Below are positions 52,483 to 62,641 of a DNA stretch of 64,000 bases, one piece after another. A model generated the notes under the pieces. The model made no database searches. It was not told where the DNA came from and saw only the letters and a program-made list of their open reading frames with translations. This DNA is from Echria macrotheca. Its lineage: Eukaryota; Ascomycota; Sordariomycetes; Sordariales; Schizotheciaceae. The translations under genes and the position numbers were made by a program. Location of the stretch: contig MU839838.1 in NCBI GenBank assembly GCA_030411725.1, forward strand, positions 806,001 through 870,000, written 5' to 3'. Within the stretch, counting starts at the first letter, position 1, and each line of letters begins with the position of its first letter.

Positions 52483-54022
52483 GGCTCTTTCATGGCTACC
52501 TGTCAGCCCCGGAAATAGTCTTGTAGTTCCATACAGCGGAGGAAGACAGGGAGTTGGGTATTTAATACTTGGGACATGGCGAATAAGATGTGCATCGTTG
52601 TGTTGTATATCTGAGAGCTACCTCCTGTTTGAGGTTGGTGATATTATCTGCATTTGGTGATGAAAGGGGGAGAGGGGGTGGATGGGTAAAACGAAACGGG
52701 TATGGTTTTGTTGTCTCGATGAATCCGAAGAGATATCCCATATATATGTGTATATCGATCGATGTAGCAACACATTATTCCGTAGTTTCGAGATATTTGC
52801 CCGTTCCCGCTTAGAGATTCATGCTTTTCTTTTTTTTTTTTTTAATTCCTCTCGGTCTATTTCCCCCAATCCAGTGGGCCGTTTACATTTCACTTTTAAC
52901 TTTTGTATGTCGATTTTCCCTTGGTGGCAGAGACCACTTACCCCTTAGGGGATGGAAGCCCTCGGGTTCTTACAGTTTAAGACAAAAAAAATATTCTCCC
53001 ATTTGTTCCATCCAGGAATTGCGGGAACTTTAAACCATATATGCCCATGCCGTCATAACACTGCCCCTGTAGTTCCTCAAGATCTCGGTTCTCGGCCCAG
53101 ACACTACTATACCATTCCGGATTTGTAGTTAGGTTCTAACCAGCAATAGAAGGCATCCCTTGTCGCGACTGCTGAGACCGACCAAGCAGGCAGGCAGGAC
53201 ATGGAGGAAGCTACCGAGGTATATTCACCACCCTACCATCCTACCCACCCTTCCTGTATAAAATTGACCATCTTCTATCCGGTTGGAAGGGTCACGGTCT
53301 GTCACCTAGCTCTAGGGGGAGCAAACAAATATTAAACCACCTTATCATTCTTTTCCAGTTGTACCACTTGTAATTCCCTCTTGTCAACTCCCACAACCTT
53401 AGTATTTAATGATTCTGGGATTAATCCCACTAGATCAATCGCACCAGTCTTCAACTCTTTCTCCGCTTAGCCTCACACTCCGGAAACACACCTATCTGAT
53501 CCGGAGGACGAGCAAAGAAATATTAGTCTACCATTCTTTTACACTCGCAACACTTGTAATCCCCTCTGTCAACTTCCGCAATCTTGGTATTTAATGACTT
53601 TGAGATTAATCACACTAGATCGATCCCACCAGTCTTCAACTTCTTCTCCGTTTAGCCTCACACTCGGAAACACACACATCAGATCCAGATCAGATCCAGA
53701 GGACGAGCAAAGAGATATTAGACCATCATTCTTTTACACTCGCAACACTTGTAATCTCCTCTGTCAACTTCCACAACTTGGGTATTTAAGACTTTGTGAT
53801 TAATCCCCTGGATCAATCCCACCAGTTTTCTACTCTTTCTCCGTCTAGCCTCACACTCGGGAAACAGACACAACAGATCCAGAGAACGAACCCTCGACAT
53901 ATCAGTCTTCAAGAGCCTGATACCGATTTACCGAGAGGCACCATGGACACACAAATTCAGCCTTGATCATTCACAAACGCTATGCCAGCTTCTCATTCAT
54001 CTTGTCATTTACAGACAACTAT
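52483..54022. other. Convergent intergenic region with tandem repeat
   Basis: 1.5 kb between the stops of Spt10 and CCT7. A T-tract lies at 52831-52843. The 3-copy tandem repeat at 53335-53904 is listed separately. No gene seen; short open frames inside the repeat mirror each other because they are repeat copies. Confidence 0.6.
53335..53904. repeat. Three-copy ~192-bp tandem repeat
   Basis: Three head-to-tail units (53335-53525, 53526-53720, 53721-53904) of 184-195 bp. Each has CATTCTTTTACACTCGCAAC (degenerate in unit 1), GGTATTTAA, GATTAATC, CACCAGTCTTCAAC and CTCACACTCGG, and ends near GAGCAAAGANATATTAG. Unit 2 also has an internal duplication of AGATCCAGATC. An upstream GAGCAAACAAATATTA at 53320 is a partial fourth end. 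The units are diverged by some 10%, and each is non-coding. Confidence 0.85.
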
Positions 54023-55853
54023 CTACCGTCTAGGCATACCGCGACCACGTCCACGGAGCGCTCTTTGGGCAGCTCCCGGAGGAAGCGGCCTGCCAGGTGC
54101 TTGTGGCGCCTGGCTCTCCTCGTTGCGGATCGTCTCGTCCACACCCAGGATCAGACATGCCGCCTCCGTCGCCGACTGTATCGCATTCACCTTAACCAGA
54201 GCAGGCTCCCACACGAACCGCTCCATCATATCCGTCACACCCTCGGTCTGGAAGTCAACGCCAGCCCACACACTGCCGCGCCGGTGCTCGACCCGAAGAC
54301 GGTTGAGAATGTCGGTCGCGTCGAAGCCAGCATTATCGCACAACTGCCGGGGGATGATCTCCAGAGCCTTGGCAAAGCTCTTGATGATCGCCTGCTGCTT
54401 ATGCGGCACGTCCCGGTCCGCAAAGCGATGCAGGTAAGCCGACAACTCCATCTCAACTGCACCACCGCCGCCGACAATGGTACGGTTGCGGATGGCACGC
54501 TTGACAATCATGATGGCATCATGGAGAGAGCGCTCAACCTCAGCGATGAACTGCTCGGCGCCACCACGGAGCACCAGTGTGCATGTCTTGGCCTCGGGGC
54601 AATCCTCGAAAAAGTTGAACCTCTCACCTCCAATCTGGCGCTCGTCGAAAGTACCGCAGACACCTAGATGCTCAGGGCGGATATCGGAGCACGTGCTCTG
54701 GATCGTGGCACCGGTCGCTTGCACCACACGTTCCATGTCGTCGGACGAGACGCGGCCAGCGCAGAAGACGTCGCGGTCGGCGAAGAACTGGGTGGCGAGA
54801 TCGCCGATGGGAAGCTTGGAAAGCACCACTTTGGCGCCTGTCGCGTGGATAGCCTCGAGCTTCTTGAAAATAATCTGCCACTCGGCATCGACAATGGCCT
54901 GATATTCCGACACTTGCTCGACGCGCACCTCGGCATTGTCCTTTTCCGCCTTGAGCTCGAGCTCCACGTTTAGGCAGACAATCTTGGGCTTCTTGAACGA
55001 CTTGGGTTGCTGCTCGAAACCGGCATACGAGAAGGTCTTCTTGAAGGCGACACCGTTTACGAACAGGGAATCGGTCAGGGAGCCGCCGGGAATCTTCTTG
55101 ATACCTATCAACTTTTCGTTGAGGTCTTCTTGGTCGAGGGAAAGAACGGCGTCGACAACCACTGCATATGATCAGCTTGTTGAACCACTACAGTAGCAGT
55201 GCGCTTACTCTTGGTGAAAAACTCAGTGTTCCGCTTGATCAGCTTGCTGGTCATGGCCGTCGCCGCCAACTTGCTGAGCGTCTCCCTCCTGTTTGTCTCA
55301 TTCGTGCTGATGGCGATCTCCTTGATCTTGTTGACGGCCATAGACGACGCTCTCCTGAGACCCTTGATAATGATCTGTGAGCTCACACCCTGTTCCACAT
55401 GCTCCTTGACCTCCTTCAGGATCTCGCCGGCCAGCACCACGACCGATGTTGTGCCATCCCCCACTTCGGCATCTTGTGACCGGGCAATGTCGACGAGGAT
55501 ACGCGCGGCAGGGTGGACGATGTCCAGGAGCTTCAACATGTTAGAACATAAAGTAGTGAGAGCAAGAGGTGGCGCACCTTCATAACCGTAGCTCCATCGT
55601 TGGTGATGGTCTGCTTGCCATTTGCGTCCACCATCAACAGATCGCCGCCATAGGGTCCGAGTGTCGATTTTATTGTGGCTTGAACTGCCAGGCAGGCGTT
55701 GATGTTCGAAATAATCTGGCCCTTACCCTGCGAGGTGTCCGTTCCTGTAGTGGCGCCGAGTCAGTCGAGGCCGGCGCAAAGTGGGAGGGGATGGAGGGGC
55801 TCCTGACCCTCTTTCAGGACAATAATTGTCGGTGTTTGGCCTCCGAAAGACAT
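54023..55853 (-). CDS. cct7: T-complex protein 1 subunit eta (CCT7)
   Basis: Subunit of the hetero-oligomeric TRiC/CCT chaperonin that folds actin, tubulin and WD-repeat proteins in the cytosol. Four exons: 55853-55808, 55744-55578, 55530-55209, 55161-54023; 557 aa, the usual length. The introns (47-63 nt) rebuild family sequence at every junction: LKEG/TDTSQGKGQI, ATVMK/LLDIVHP, NTEFFTK/MVVDAV. ATPase motifs GPYGGDLLM, DGTTSVVVLAGE and GGGGAVEMELS are intact, and KLPIGDLATQFFADRD marks the apical domain. The C-terminal tail is Arg/Gly-rich (RALRGRGRG). The last two introns fall close together near the N-terminus, as is common in ascomycete CCT genes. Confidence 0.95.
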
Positions 55854-56567
55854 GTTTCTTGAGGCAAACGGTCGCAAAATCTGTGGGAAGCTGTGGCCGA
55901 GCTCAGGTATTCTGCTGAGGGAACAAAACAGGCGCGACGTGGATTTGGAGGTGAGAACGCTCTGGCGGGGAGGTATGGAGCTTCTCCCAAAAAAATATCG
56001 AAGCCTTCCACCAGGCAGAGCTCGCACTGCTGGGTTGGTCTGTGCACAAGTAAATGGTGGGACAAGATGGCACGTGATCAGTCAGGTGGCCACTGGATGA
56101 ACTACAGCACCGCACTCGCCGTGAGAGAAAAGGTACACCGGCGAGAATTCGGAATCAAGTCGATGGAAATGAAAGATATGCTATGTTGCTATTCTCAATT
56201 TTACACGGGTTCGTCATGCATGTTGGCTGGGTGCAAAATTGGAGACCCTCTGTTCAAGGAAGGCTTTTGACCGGGCCGGAACACTTACATTCACGTCGGA
56301 CTGGGGCATCATGATCTGGACATGAGAAGCGGACCGCTTACATAGGCATTCACATTCTCAAGCATCTTGATCTTCAGTCGTTCACAACAAGGCTAGAATT
56401 GGTGACTATGCTCTATGATCTTTGCCCACTGAGAGAACACAGTCCGTGCCGTGTTTCCGTGGCCGCAGCTTTCATGCATGCATTCATGATCTCATAGACT
56501 CCGATCGTGAATCCGTCGAAACCGAAAACCATCCCAGCATAACGCCAAAGAAAGACCAGATCGCTGT
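55854..56567. other. Intergenic, CCT7 promoter and eS26 3' flank
   Basis: About 710 bp. No gene is supported; an open frame at 56098-56270 (+) has an ATG but no domain. Confidence 0.45.
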
Positions 56568-57215
56568 TTAGGCGGTGGTCTTAGCAGCGCCACCCTGTGT
56601 TGGCGTCACCTTCTTGCCATCCTTGTTGTAACGAACACGCGGCGGGGGAGCGCGGTTGCGGCGGCCCTCGCGGGATCGGACACTACAGTAGCTCTGTCAG
56701 CGGCCATGCACTTACATCTCGGGGTATCGGGGGATAGTGGCGGAGAGGTTCGACCAAGGTTCATCTCAGCCGCCCGCATCGCCGCAAGGGCAGATGCGGT
56801 TGTCCCCGCCAGCAGGACACACGTACCGGACAATCTTGCCGTGGATCGCGCAAGAGACACAGTACTGCAGCTTAAGGTACATCTTGGGAACCGTGTACTC
56901 GGCAAACACGGAAGCGTCCGAGATATCACCTGCGCGCAAGACTCGTGTTAGCCCATCTGCTCCTCGCTGGAAACCGGAGATTCGGTCCAGCGCCGCCAGA
57001 ATACATACGGATAGCCGCAGACTCAACCATGTTGCGGATGGTGAAGCGCTTGATGGCCTTGTCCTTGGGGGTGCATCGCGAGCAGTTGGAGCACCGGATG
57101 GGCTTGACGTGGCCGCGGCCTAGGAACGACAGAATTAGCTGGTGTCAAGTGTGTTCTCACAAAAAGAATGCTCACCCTTCTTGTTGCGGCCGTTATTCTT
57201 TCTCTTCTTGACCAT
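56568..57215 (-). CDS. rps26: 40S ribosomal protein eS26 (S26)
   Basis: Four exons: 57215-57176, 57119-57009, 56929-56827, 56682-56568; 122 aa. Reassembled from introns of 56, 79 and 144 nt with GT-AG ends, in agreement with the family throughout. The N-terminus is MVKKRKNNGRNKKGRGHVK. The zinc site follows as RCSNCSRCTPKDKAIKR and LQYCVSCAIHGKIVR, supplying the conserved CxxC pairs. The C-terminus is basic (RSREGRRNRAPPPRVR). eS26 sits at the mRNA exit channel near the E site of the small subunit. The gene is divided so finely that no exon stands out alone as a long frame. It is divergent to ubiquitin-eS31 with 603 bp between the starts. Confidence 0.93.
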
Positions 57216-57378
57216 CTTGACGGATTCTTGAGTGTTCTGCGGTTCTCAAGATGTTGTGAGGAGGGCAAGATATTTTCAAGAGGTGGCTGCAGCCCACGAA
57301 AAGATTGGCGTGCACAATTGCCCCACACCATCAGTGGGACCGAAGGTGGAAAGATACCTTCAGGGCAAGCCTGCAGCA

Positions 57379-57387
57379 AAACCCTAA
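57379..57387 (+). promoter_or_regulatory. Telobox-like AAACCCTAA
   Basis: AAACCCTAA in the middle of the bidirectional ribosomal protein promoter. Telobox motifs are bound by Myb-type telomere-repeat factors (Tbf1/Teb1 class) at many fungal ribosomal protein genes. Confidence 0.5.
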
Positions 57388-57695
57388 AAATACGCCTCAA
57401 AAATCGGCCGCACAGACCACCATGTGACACCGCTTACCAATGTGGGGCGGGGCCAAAAGTTCACCTCCTTTGAAATCACCGTCGAAATTCCAACCTTTTC
57501 CTCAGGTCAACCACTCTCTTCACAACTTTCACAGATTGCTGATGAAGACATACGTGTCTAGGTACGTCTGTGTGATGTTGTGATTCTATTTTCCTTCTCA
57601 GCACTTCATTCCACCACCCATCCTGATACACCATCTTATCCCTCTCTCCTCTGCGGCACCAGTTCCTCACCGGAATTTGTGTGCGCGCCTGGTGA

Positions 57696-57714
57696 CCCCC
57701 CCCCCCCCCCCCCC
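57696..57714 (+). repeat. C19 homopolymer
   Basis: Nineteen consecutive C in the leader region of the ubiquitin-eS31 gene. The length is likely to be imprecise in any assembly. Confidence 0.8.
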
Positions 57715-57818
57715 GAGGAACCAAGTGGTTTCGCGCCACTTACCAAAAACTCCCATATCTTCCCTTTCGCGCGTGCCTAGCACTCTCTTCTCACTTCTCA
57801 CACTTGCAGCAGGCAATC

Positions 57819-58335
57819 ATGCAGATCTTTGTGAAGACCCTTACGGGCAAGACTATCACCCTCGAGGTGGAGTCGAGCGACACCATCGACAATGTGAAGT
57901 CCAAGATCCAGGACAAGGAGGGCATCCCCCCGGACCAGCAGCGTCTCATCTTCGCCGGCAAGCAGCTCGAGGACGGGCGCACCCTCTCTGACTACAACAT
58001 CCAGAAGGAGAGCACCCTCCACCTCGTGCTCCGCCTGCGCGGTGGCGCCAAGAAGAGGAAGAAGAAGGTGTACACCACGCCCAAGAAGATCAAGCACAAG
58101 CGCAAGAAGAACAAGCTCGCCGTCCTCAAGTACTATAAGGTGGACTCGGACGGCAAGATTGAGCGTCTCCGTCGCGAGTGCCCTACCGAGACCGTGAGTT
58201 TTGATGGAATCACATGGAGTGGCGAAGATTTGCTGACAGAGGTTACAGTGCGGTGCGGGTGTCTTTATGGCTTCGATGCAGGATCGTCAATACTGTGGCC
58301 GGTGCCACCTTACCTACGTCTTCGACAAGCCTTAA
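57819..58335 (+). CDS. ubi3: Ubiquitin - 40S ribosomal protein eS31 (S27a) fusion
   Basis: Exons 57819-58193 and 58249-58335 (intron 55 nt, GTGAGT...TACAG, phase 0) give 153 aa. Residues 1-76 are ubiquitin ([20 protein letters not shown] ... LVLRLRGG), ending in GG followed by the cleavage point. Residues 77-153 are eS31 with a basic linker ([18 protein letters not shown]) and a C4 zinc finger split by the intron (REC before it, then CGAGVFMA and YCGRCHLTY). The precursor is cut by deubiquitinases to supply ubiquitin and one 40S protein in equal amounts. ATG at 57819, context ATCATGC. Confidence 0.97.
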
Positions 58336-58565
58336 ATGGAAAGCCGGGCGTTCAAAGGAGGTCTGGGACACGGCATTAGGCTGGGGATGCGGCATTAAGC
58401 TGGGGCTGCTATGAATTACATCGACGGCGCACGGAAACTGGAATCTAGCGTTGTCCCTCGGCAGGAAAAGCAACTCAATGACATCCACTTCACACAAATT
58501 GCTGCATGGTTCAAGTGATTTTCGCGGGGTTATTATCCAATGTGCAAGCTGCCTATGTTCCCAAC
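58336..58565. other. Convergent spacer
   Basis: 230 bp between the ubiquitin-eS31 stop and the chitinase stop. It contains direct repeats of GGGATGCGGCATTA type (about 58372-58400). Confidence 0.5.
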
Positions 58566-60056
58566 TCAGTTGTTGGGAAACCCTGCCCTGAGATTATCGT
58601 ACTTTGTTTGCGGATACGTGATGCAGTTCTCATCCCACCGGAGAGACCTTGGTCCGCCAAAGACGTCAACGACGTTGCCGATGAGGCTGTCAGAGCCGGT
58701 TTTATCAGCGCTGCTTTCCCACCACATGCCTCCGCCTAACCCCCGTTGCTTGATGAACTCGGCCTTCCGCCTCGCCATGTCCACTGTATCATACGTGACC
58801 ATGGTCTTCCGGCCCTGGTGGTAACAATACGTCGCGCCCGCCTCGGGCTCCTCGTGCACCGTCGCCCCCTCGAGGGGAAGCGCCTTGTAATCATACACGC
58901 CCGCCTCCCAGGTCCCCTGCCCGACGCCGCTGTACGTACACCCCGGCCCGTCGGTGTTCTCGAACGCGCGCCCATACAGCGGCATGCCCAGGACGATCTT
59001 GTCGGGCGCCACCCCGCGCGAGACGTAGTAGTCGACCGCGCCGGCCGTGCTGAACGGTGTGCAGCGCGCGCCGTGCGCCGGGCACGGGAAGAGGTTCGCC
59101 TGGTGGCCTGCGACGCGGTCCCACGAGCCGGCGTAGTCGTAGGCCATTAGGTTCCAGAAGTCGAGGTAGCGGTCCATCCCGGCCAGGTCGAGCTTTTCGT
59201 AGTTCTGGGCGCCGGCGGGGGAGGCGACGGTTAGTTCGAAGTGCGGCGGGGGATTGGAGGGCGAGGTGACGGTAAGGGCGTGGGCGTCGAGGGCCTCGCG
59301 GACGCAGCGGAGGAGGGAGACGTAGTCGGACGCTTCGGAGGGGTTTTGGGGATATTCCCAGTCTATGTCTATGCCGTCGAAGCCGAGGGTGGAGAGCTAC
59401 AAGAGACAAAATTGTCAGTGATGGGAGGGAAAGGGGGTAAAAGGGGGACGAACGAGTTGCACGGCGCTCTCGGCGAACTTGGCCCGGCCTTGCGGTGTTG
59501 AGGCGGGCGCGCGGAAGTTGCTGCTATACGTCCAGCCGCCGATGGACAGCAACACCTTGAGGTTGCGGTTGCGCCGCTTGAGCAGGTTGAGCTGCTTGAG
59601 GCAGCCGTAGAGGTTCGTCCCGGAGTCGTTCCAGCTGTCGCCCTCCCAGTGGATGTCCGTGTCGGCCCACGAGTCGGTGAGATAAACCTCGCCCGACTCG
59701 GGGCGCACGTTGGCGAAGGCGTAGAGGATGTGCGTTAGGTTTTCTACCGGGAGGTCCTGCGGGCGGTGCTTGCGGGCGTAGATGGCCCAGTTGACGAAGT
59801 AGGCTACCGTGCGGTAGCCGCCTTGGGGGTTGTAGCCGCCTCCCATTTCGGTATCTTTTGGTGATGATACTGGGGGTTGCGGTATGGACGGTGGTGCTGG
59901 TGTCGAGGGAGGGGGATGTGGTGCAGCGGGCGGGGGCGGGGGCGGGGTAGTTCTTGGAGCTGTCTCGGTGTACGTCGAGCCAAGAAAGATGCCTACGAGA
60001 AGGGCGGCGAGGGAGGAGGTTACGAGGACGAGATTCTGACGGGTTGCGAATGGCAT
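58566..60056 (-). CDS. GH18 chitinase, membrane-anchored
   Basis: Endochitinase of glycoside hydrolase family 18. Exons 60056-59454 and 59396-58566 (intron 57 nt, GTTCGT...TTGTAG) give 477 aa. The N-terminus is a short cytosolic segment (MPFATRQ), then one TM helix (about 8-26, LVLVTSSLAALLVGIFLG) without a clear cleavage site, so a type II signal anchor is likely. A Pro-rich linker of about 35 residues (with PPPPPP) follows. The TIM barrel starts at YRTVAYFVNWAIYAR. The conserved SxGG strand is in VLLSIGGWTYSS, and the catalytic motif is FDGIDIDWEYP (DxxDxDxE complete), rebuilt a few residues after the splice junction. Later landmarks are FWNLMAYDYAGSWD and GGGMWWESSADK. No chitin-binding module. 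It probably acts in wall remodelling. Confidence 0.92.
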
Positions 60057-60775
60057 CTGGGAATTGGACGGGCTGGGACGGTTTTAGTTAAAGAATGTTT
60101 GAATGGTGGTGCGATGCTAACGCGTCACGGGAGGGAGCCGATGATCAGCATTCCCAAACTGGAAATGGAGACAAGAAATGTCCAGCTCTTCATGGTAGGG
60201 GAGGCGGAGCATAGTTATTTGACTTGGCCTGGTTCTCGGCACTCAATTGTGCAGAATCCACTGACTGGCTCTTTCCTTTGGCAAATCGAATCCAGACACG
60301 ATGGATACTTCGTCAGTGGTTGTGAGAGCTGTGGCCAGGTCCAACAGTGTGGCAGGGTTGGAGATGGTGCGGGGATGACGTCGTAGGTCTGCCAACGGGC
60401 TTTGGAGCTACGCGGCAGCTTGACTTGGGGCACACCACTATTTTTAGGCTTGTAGGCAGCAGAAAATACGGGCTACTAGTTGAGGTTATGAGAACGATAT
60501 GCCTTCCACAGACAACCTTGCAAATTGTGAGAGAAGAAAGCTGTGAAGCCTGGGGGTATCTTGCATGCGCTGTGTCCGATATTGGGGGGCAGCTGTTGCC
60601 GGTTGGCAGTAACAGAGATAAGGGTATTCATGTCAAAGCACGTTCCAACTAAAACTGGACAACTTCCTACCGTTCTTGTTTCCAAAATGTATTCTATCGT
60701 CAACTTACCTAGCGTGCCTGACTACGGCAACTTACCTGGATTCTACGACTCACCTGATCTCTATGCGCCCGATCC
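60057..60775. other. Intergenic, chitinase promoter and SET 3' flank
   Basis: About 720 bp. Short open frames only. No feature with support. Confidence 0.45.
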
Positions 60776-61720
60776 CTAGCCCTTAAACCCCTTAACTTTA
60801 GCAGGCTGATGAGGTCTCCTCCTGTGGCTGCACCGGCACTGCATGTCCTTGAAATAGTCTGGCCCGTAGAAAATATGGAGCTGCTCGTCTGGCCGTATGT
60901 CGCGCAGAGTGCGGAAGACGACAAACAGGATGCCGCCAATCTGGGCCGTCGTGGCCTCGACGTTGGGCCGGCAGTGCGAGTTCATGAAGCGCGTCCAGTT
61001 GCCGGTCCAGTCGGCGTTGATGCGCGCGTCGATATCGTCGACCAGCGTGTAGCCGTACCAGGTGCTGTCCATCTCCTTGGAGTCCTTGTGCTGGATCTCG
61101 CCCGCGTAGATGCCCAGGTACGTGCCGGCGGGGATGTTGGCGACGCCCGGCCGCAGGAAGGCGCCGTAACCCATGGCCCCCGCCGGGCGGATTTCGACGT
61201 AGTCGTTCTCGATCTCGGCGAGGTGGTCCTGGTAGAACTGGCGGAAGCACTCGATCGAGCACGTCTTGCTCTGGATTGTCATGCCGCAGTACAGACAGCG
61301 CATGTGTCGCGTGTTGGGCGCGTTCCGGATGGCCACCAGTTCCAAGGCTTCCTGCGGCAGGTTCAGCAAGTCAGCAGATGGAGGCTCCGGCACCGGCGCG
61401 GGAAGGCTGCGGGACGAGCGACCATAAGGGCTGTATCGGTTCGAGACACGGGCGCTAGTGCGACGGTTTACCAAAGCCGCGCTGCCGGCGTTGTTAGTGT
61501 TTCCAGCGGTGTTCTTCACTCCAGCGTTCTTGGCCTTACCGTTTTTGACGGCCTCTTTGGCTAGGATGCGCTGTGAACGTCGTTGTGTAGTCCAGTGAAG
61601 GCTTCGATAGACATAATCCTTAACACGGACGACGCCATGGAGTTCCTTTCCTCGGGTTCTGGTGTCGTTAGCCCACACAGAGAATTGACAGTCGATCCAG
61701 GAGTTCGATGATGCTGCCAT
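60776..61720 (-). CDS. SET-domain protein (putative lysine methyltransferase)
   Basis: Single exon, 314 aa, ATG at 61720. The N-terminal 130 residues are basic and Ala/Asn-rich without known domains, with a run SNRYSPYGRSSRS. A CxxC...C motif (RCLYCGMTIQSKTCSIEC) before the SET domain resembles a small zinc-binding knuckle. The SET domain is at about 172-290: GYGAFLRPGVANIPAGTYL, then GIYAGEI, then the core RFMNSHCRPNVEAT (NHxCxPN class in the variant form NSHCRPN), VVFRTLRDIRPDEQL and the tyrosine in IFYGPDYF. A post-SET-like CRC follows. The family transfers methyl groups from S-adenosylmethionine to lysine; histone or non-histone target unknown. The His in NSHC and the terminal Tyr are kept, so activity is plausible. 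Confidence 0.85.
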   Translation of the reverse strand: MAASSNSWIDCQFSVWANDTRTRGKELHGVVRVKDYVYRSLHWTTQRRSQRILAKEAVKNGKAKNAGVKNTAGNTNNAGSAALVNRRTSARVSNRYSPYGRSSRSLPAPVPEPPSADLLNLPQEALELVAIRNAPNTRHMRCLYCGMTIQSKTCSIECFRQFYQDHLAEIENDYVEIRPAGAMGYGAFLRPGVANIPAGTYLGIYAGEIQHKDSKEMDSTWYGYTLVDDIDARINADWTGNWTRFMNSHCRPNVEATTAQIGGILFVVFRTLRDIRPDEQLHIFYGPDYFKDMQCRCSHRRRPHQPAKVKGFKG

Positions 61721-62641
61721 GGTCCAAGTTCCGTACTATTACTCCTGTTTTGAGGATTTCGGTGATGGTATAGGGCAATACAGACCGGTGAATGATTTTG
61801 TAAGCCTGTCTGCTGATATGTGTTGCTGTCGGTCTCGATATTTGAAGTTCTTGATATGTTTTAGACCGATTCAAGTGTATGTTAACTGTGGGTTGTGAGG
61901 ACGATCATATTGGACGAACATACAAGGATGGGTGTCGGGAACTTATACTCGACGCTCCCATCATGCTCATCAACAAAGGGTAGTTCAGTGACAAAGGTTG
62001 TGTTTCCTGGATCTAGCAACGACAACGCCTTTGTGAGGCTATAGATAGACTACTCCTTTGTGTCGAAGAGAAACAATGTGTTATTGTTGTGTCTATTGTA
62101 GCTCACCTCTCCCGTATTCCGTGTTTCTTCACTGTTGATTGTCAGGGGCAGTCTTCCGCTCTCCACCGCGTCGACCGTTACTTCAGTCGGAAACCGTACC
62201 CGTCACGCCTTTCCTTCAGCTCGGGTAGGCTTTTCACGTTTCGTGAAGATGGCGTATCAATCTGCGCCTGCCTTCATAGATGGCTACCTCCCGTGTCGTG
62301 GCTTCTCAAGGGGTATTTGAAGCTTGGGAAAGTTCTAATGATGCAGACAGTCCCTACCTAGGTATCTTACCGACAAAACACAGTTGGAAAGAACTTGCAA
62401 GCTTGAAAATGGCAACTCTTACGAAATGGAAGGCACACTCGGACAGCTGACTTGTATTTACTCGGCGCTCTTGGGCCCTCTGCTTCGCTTCAACCAAGAC
62501 ATCTTCATCCAGCATCTTCATCCGGCTTCCCACCAGGCTTCGATATCGAGCATACAGGCAGCACATCAATACGGCAGCACATCAATACGGCAGTCTGGAT
62601 AGACCGATGACTTTTCGGAGGCTTGTCTATTTTGGTGTCTC
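61721..62641. other. Intergenic between SET and F-box-like genes
   Basis: About 920 bp. It contains a perfect two-copy 16-bp tandem repeat at 62559-62590 and an ACCTAGGT motif at 62356. No gene seen, although a plus-strand frame at 62384-62602 is open. Confidence 0.45.
62559..62590 (+). repeat. Two-copy 16-bp tandem repeat
   Basis: CAGCACATCAATACGG is repeated perfectly head to tail (62559-62574, 62575-62590), about 50 bp upstream of the F-box-like gene ATG. Confidence 0.85.

Larger units (their letters stand above)
57216..57818. promoter_or_regulatory. Shared divergent promoter, eS26 / ubiquitin-eS31
   Basis: A 603-bp spacer between two 40S protein genes read outward. It contains a telobox AAACCCTAA (57379-57387), which in fungi and plants marks ribosomal protein promoters, and a C19 run (57696-57714). 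The leader of the plus-strand gene ends CACTTGCAGCAGGCAATC. A CTTGCAG here could be the acceptor of a 5'-UTR intron. Confidence 0.6.

Noticed and set aside
53409..53803. Two similar short frames that could look like a gene duplication
   Set aside because: They are simply the same frame in successive units of the 192-bp tandem repeat.
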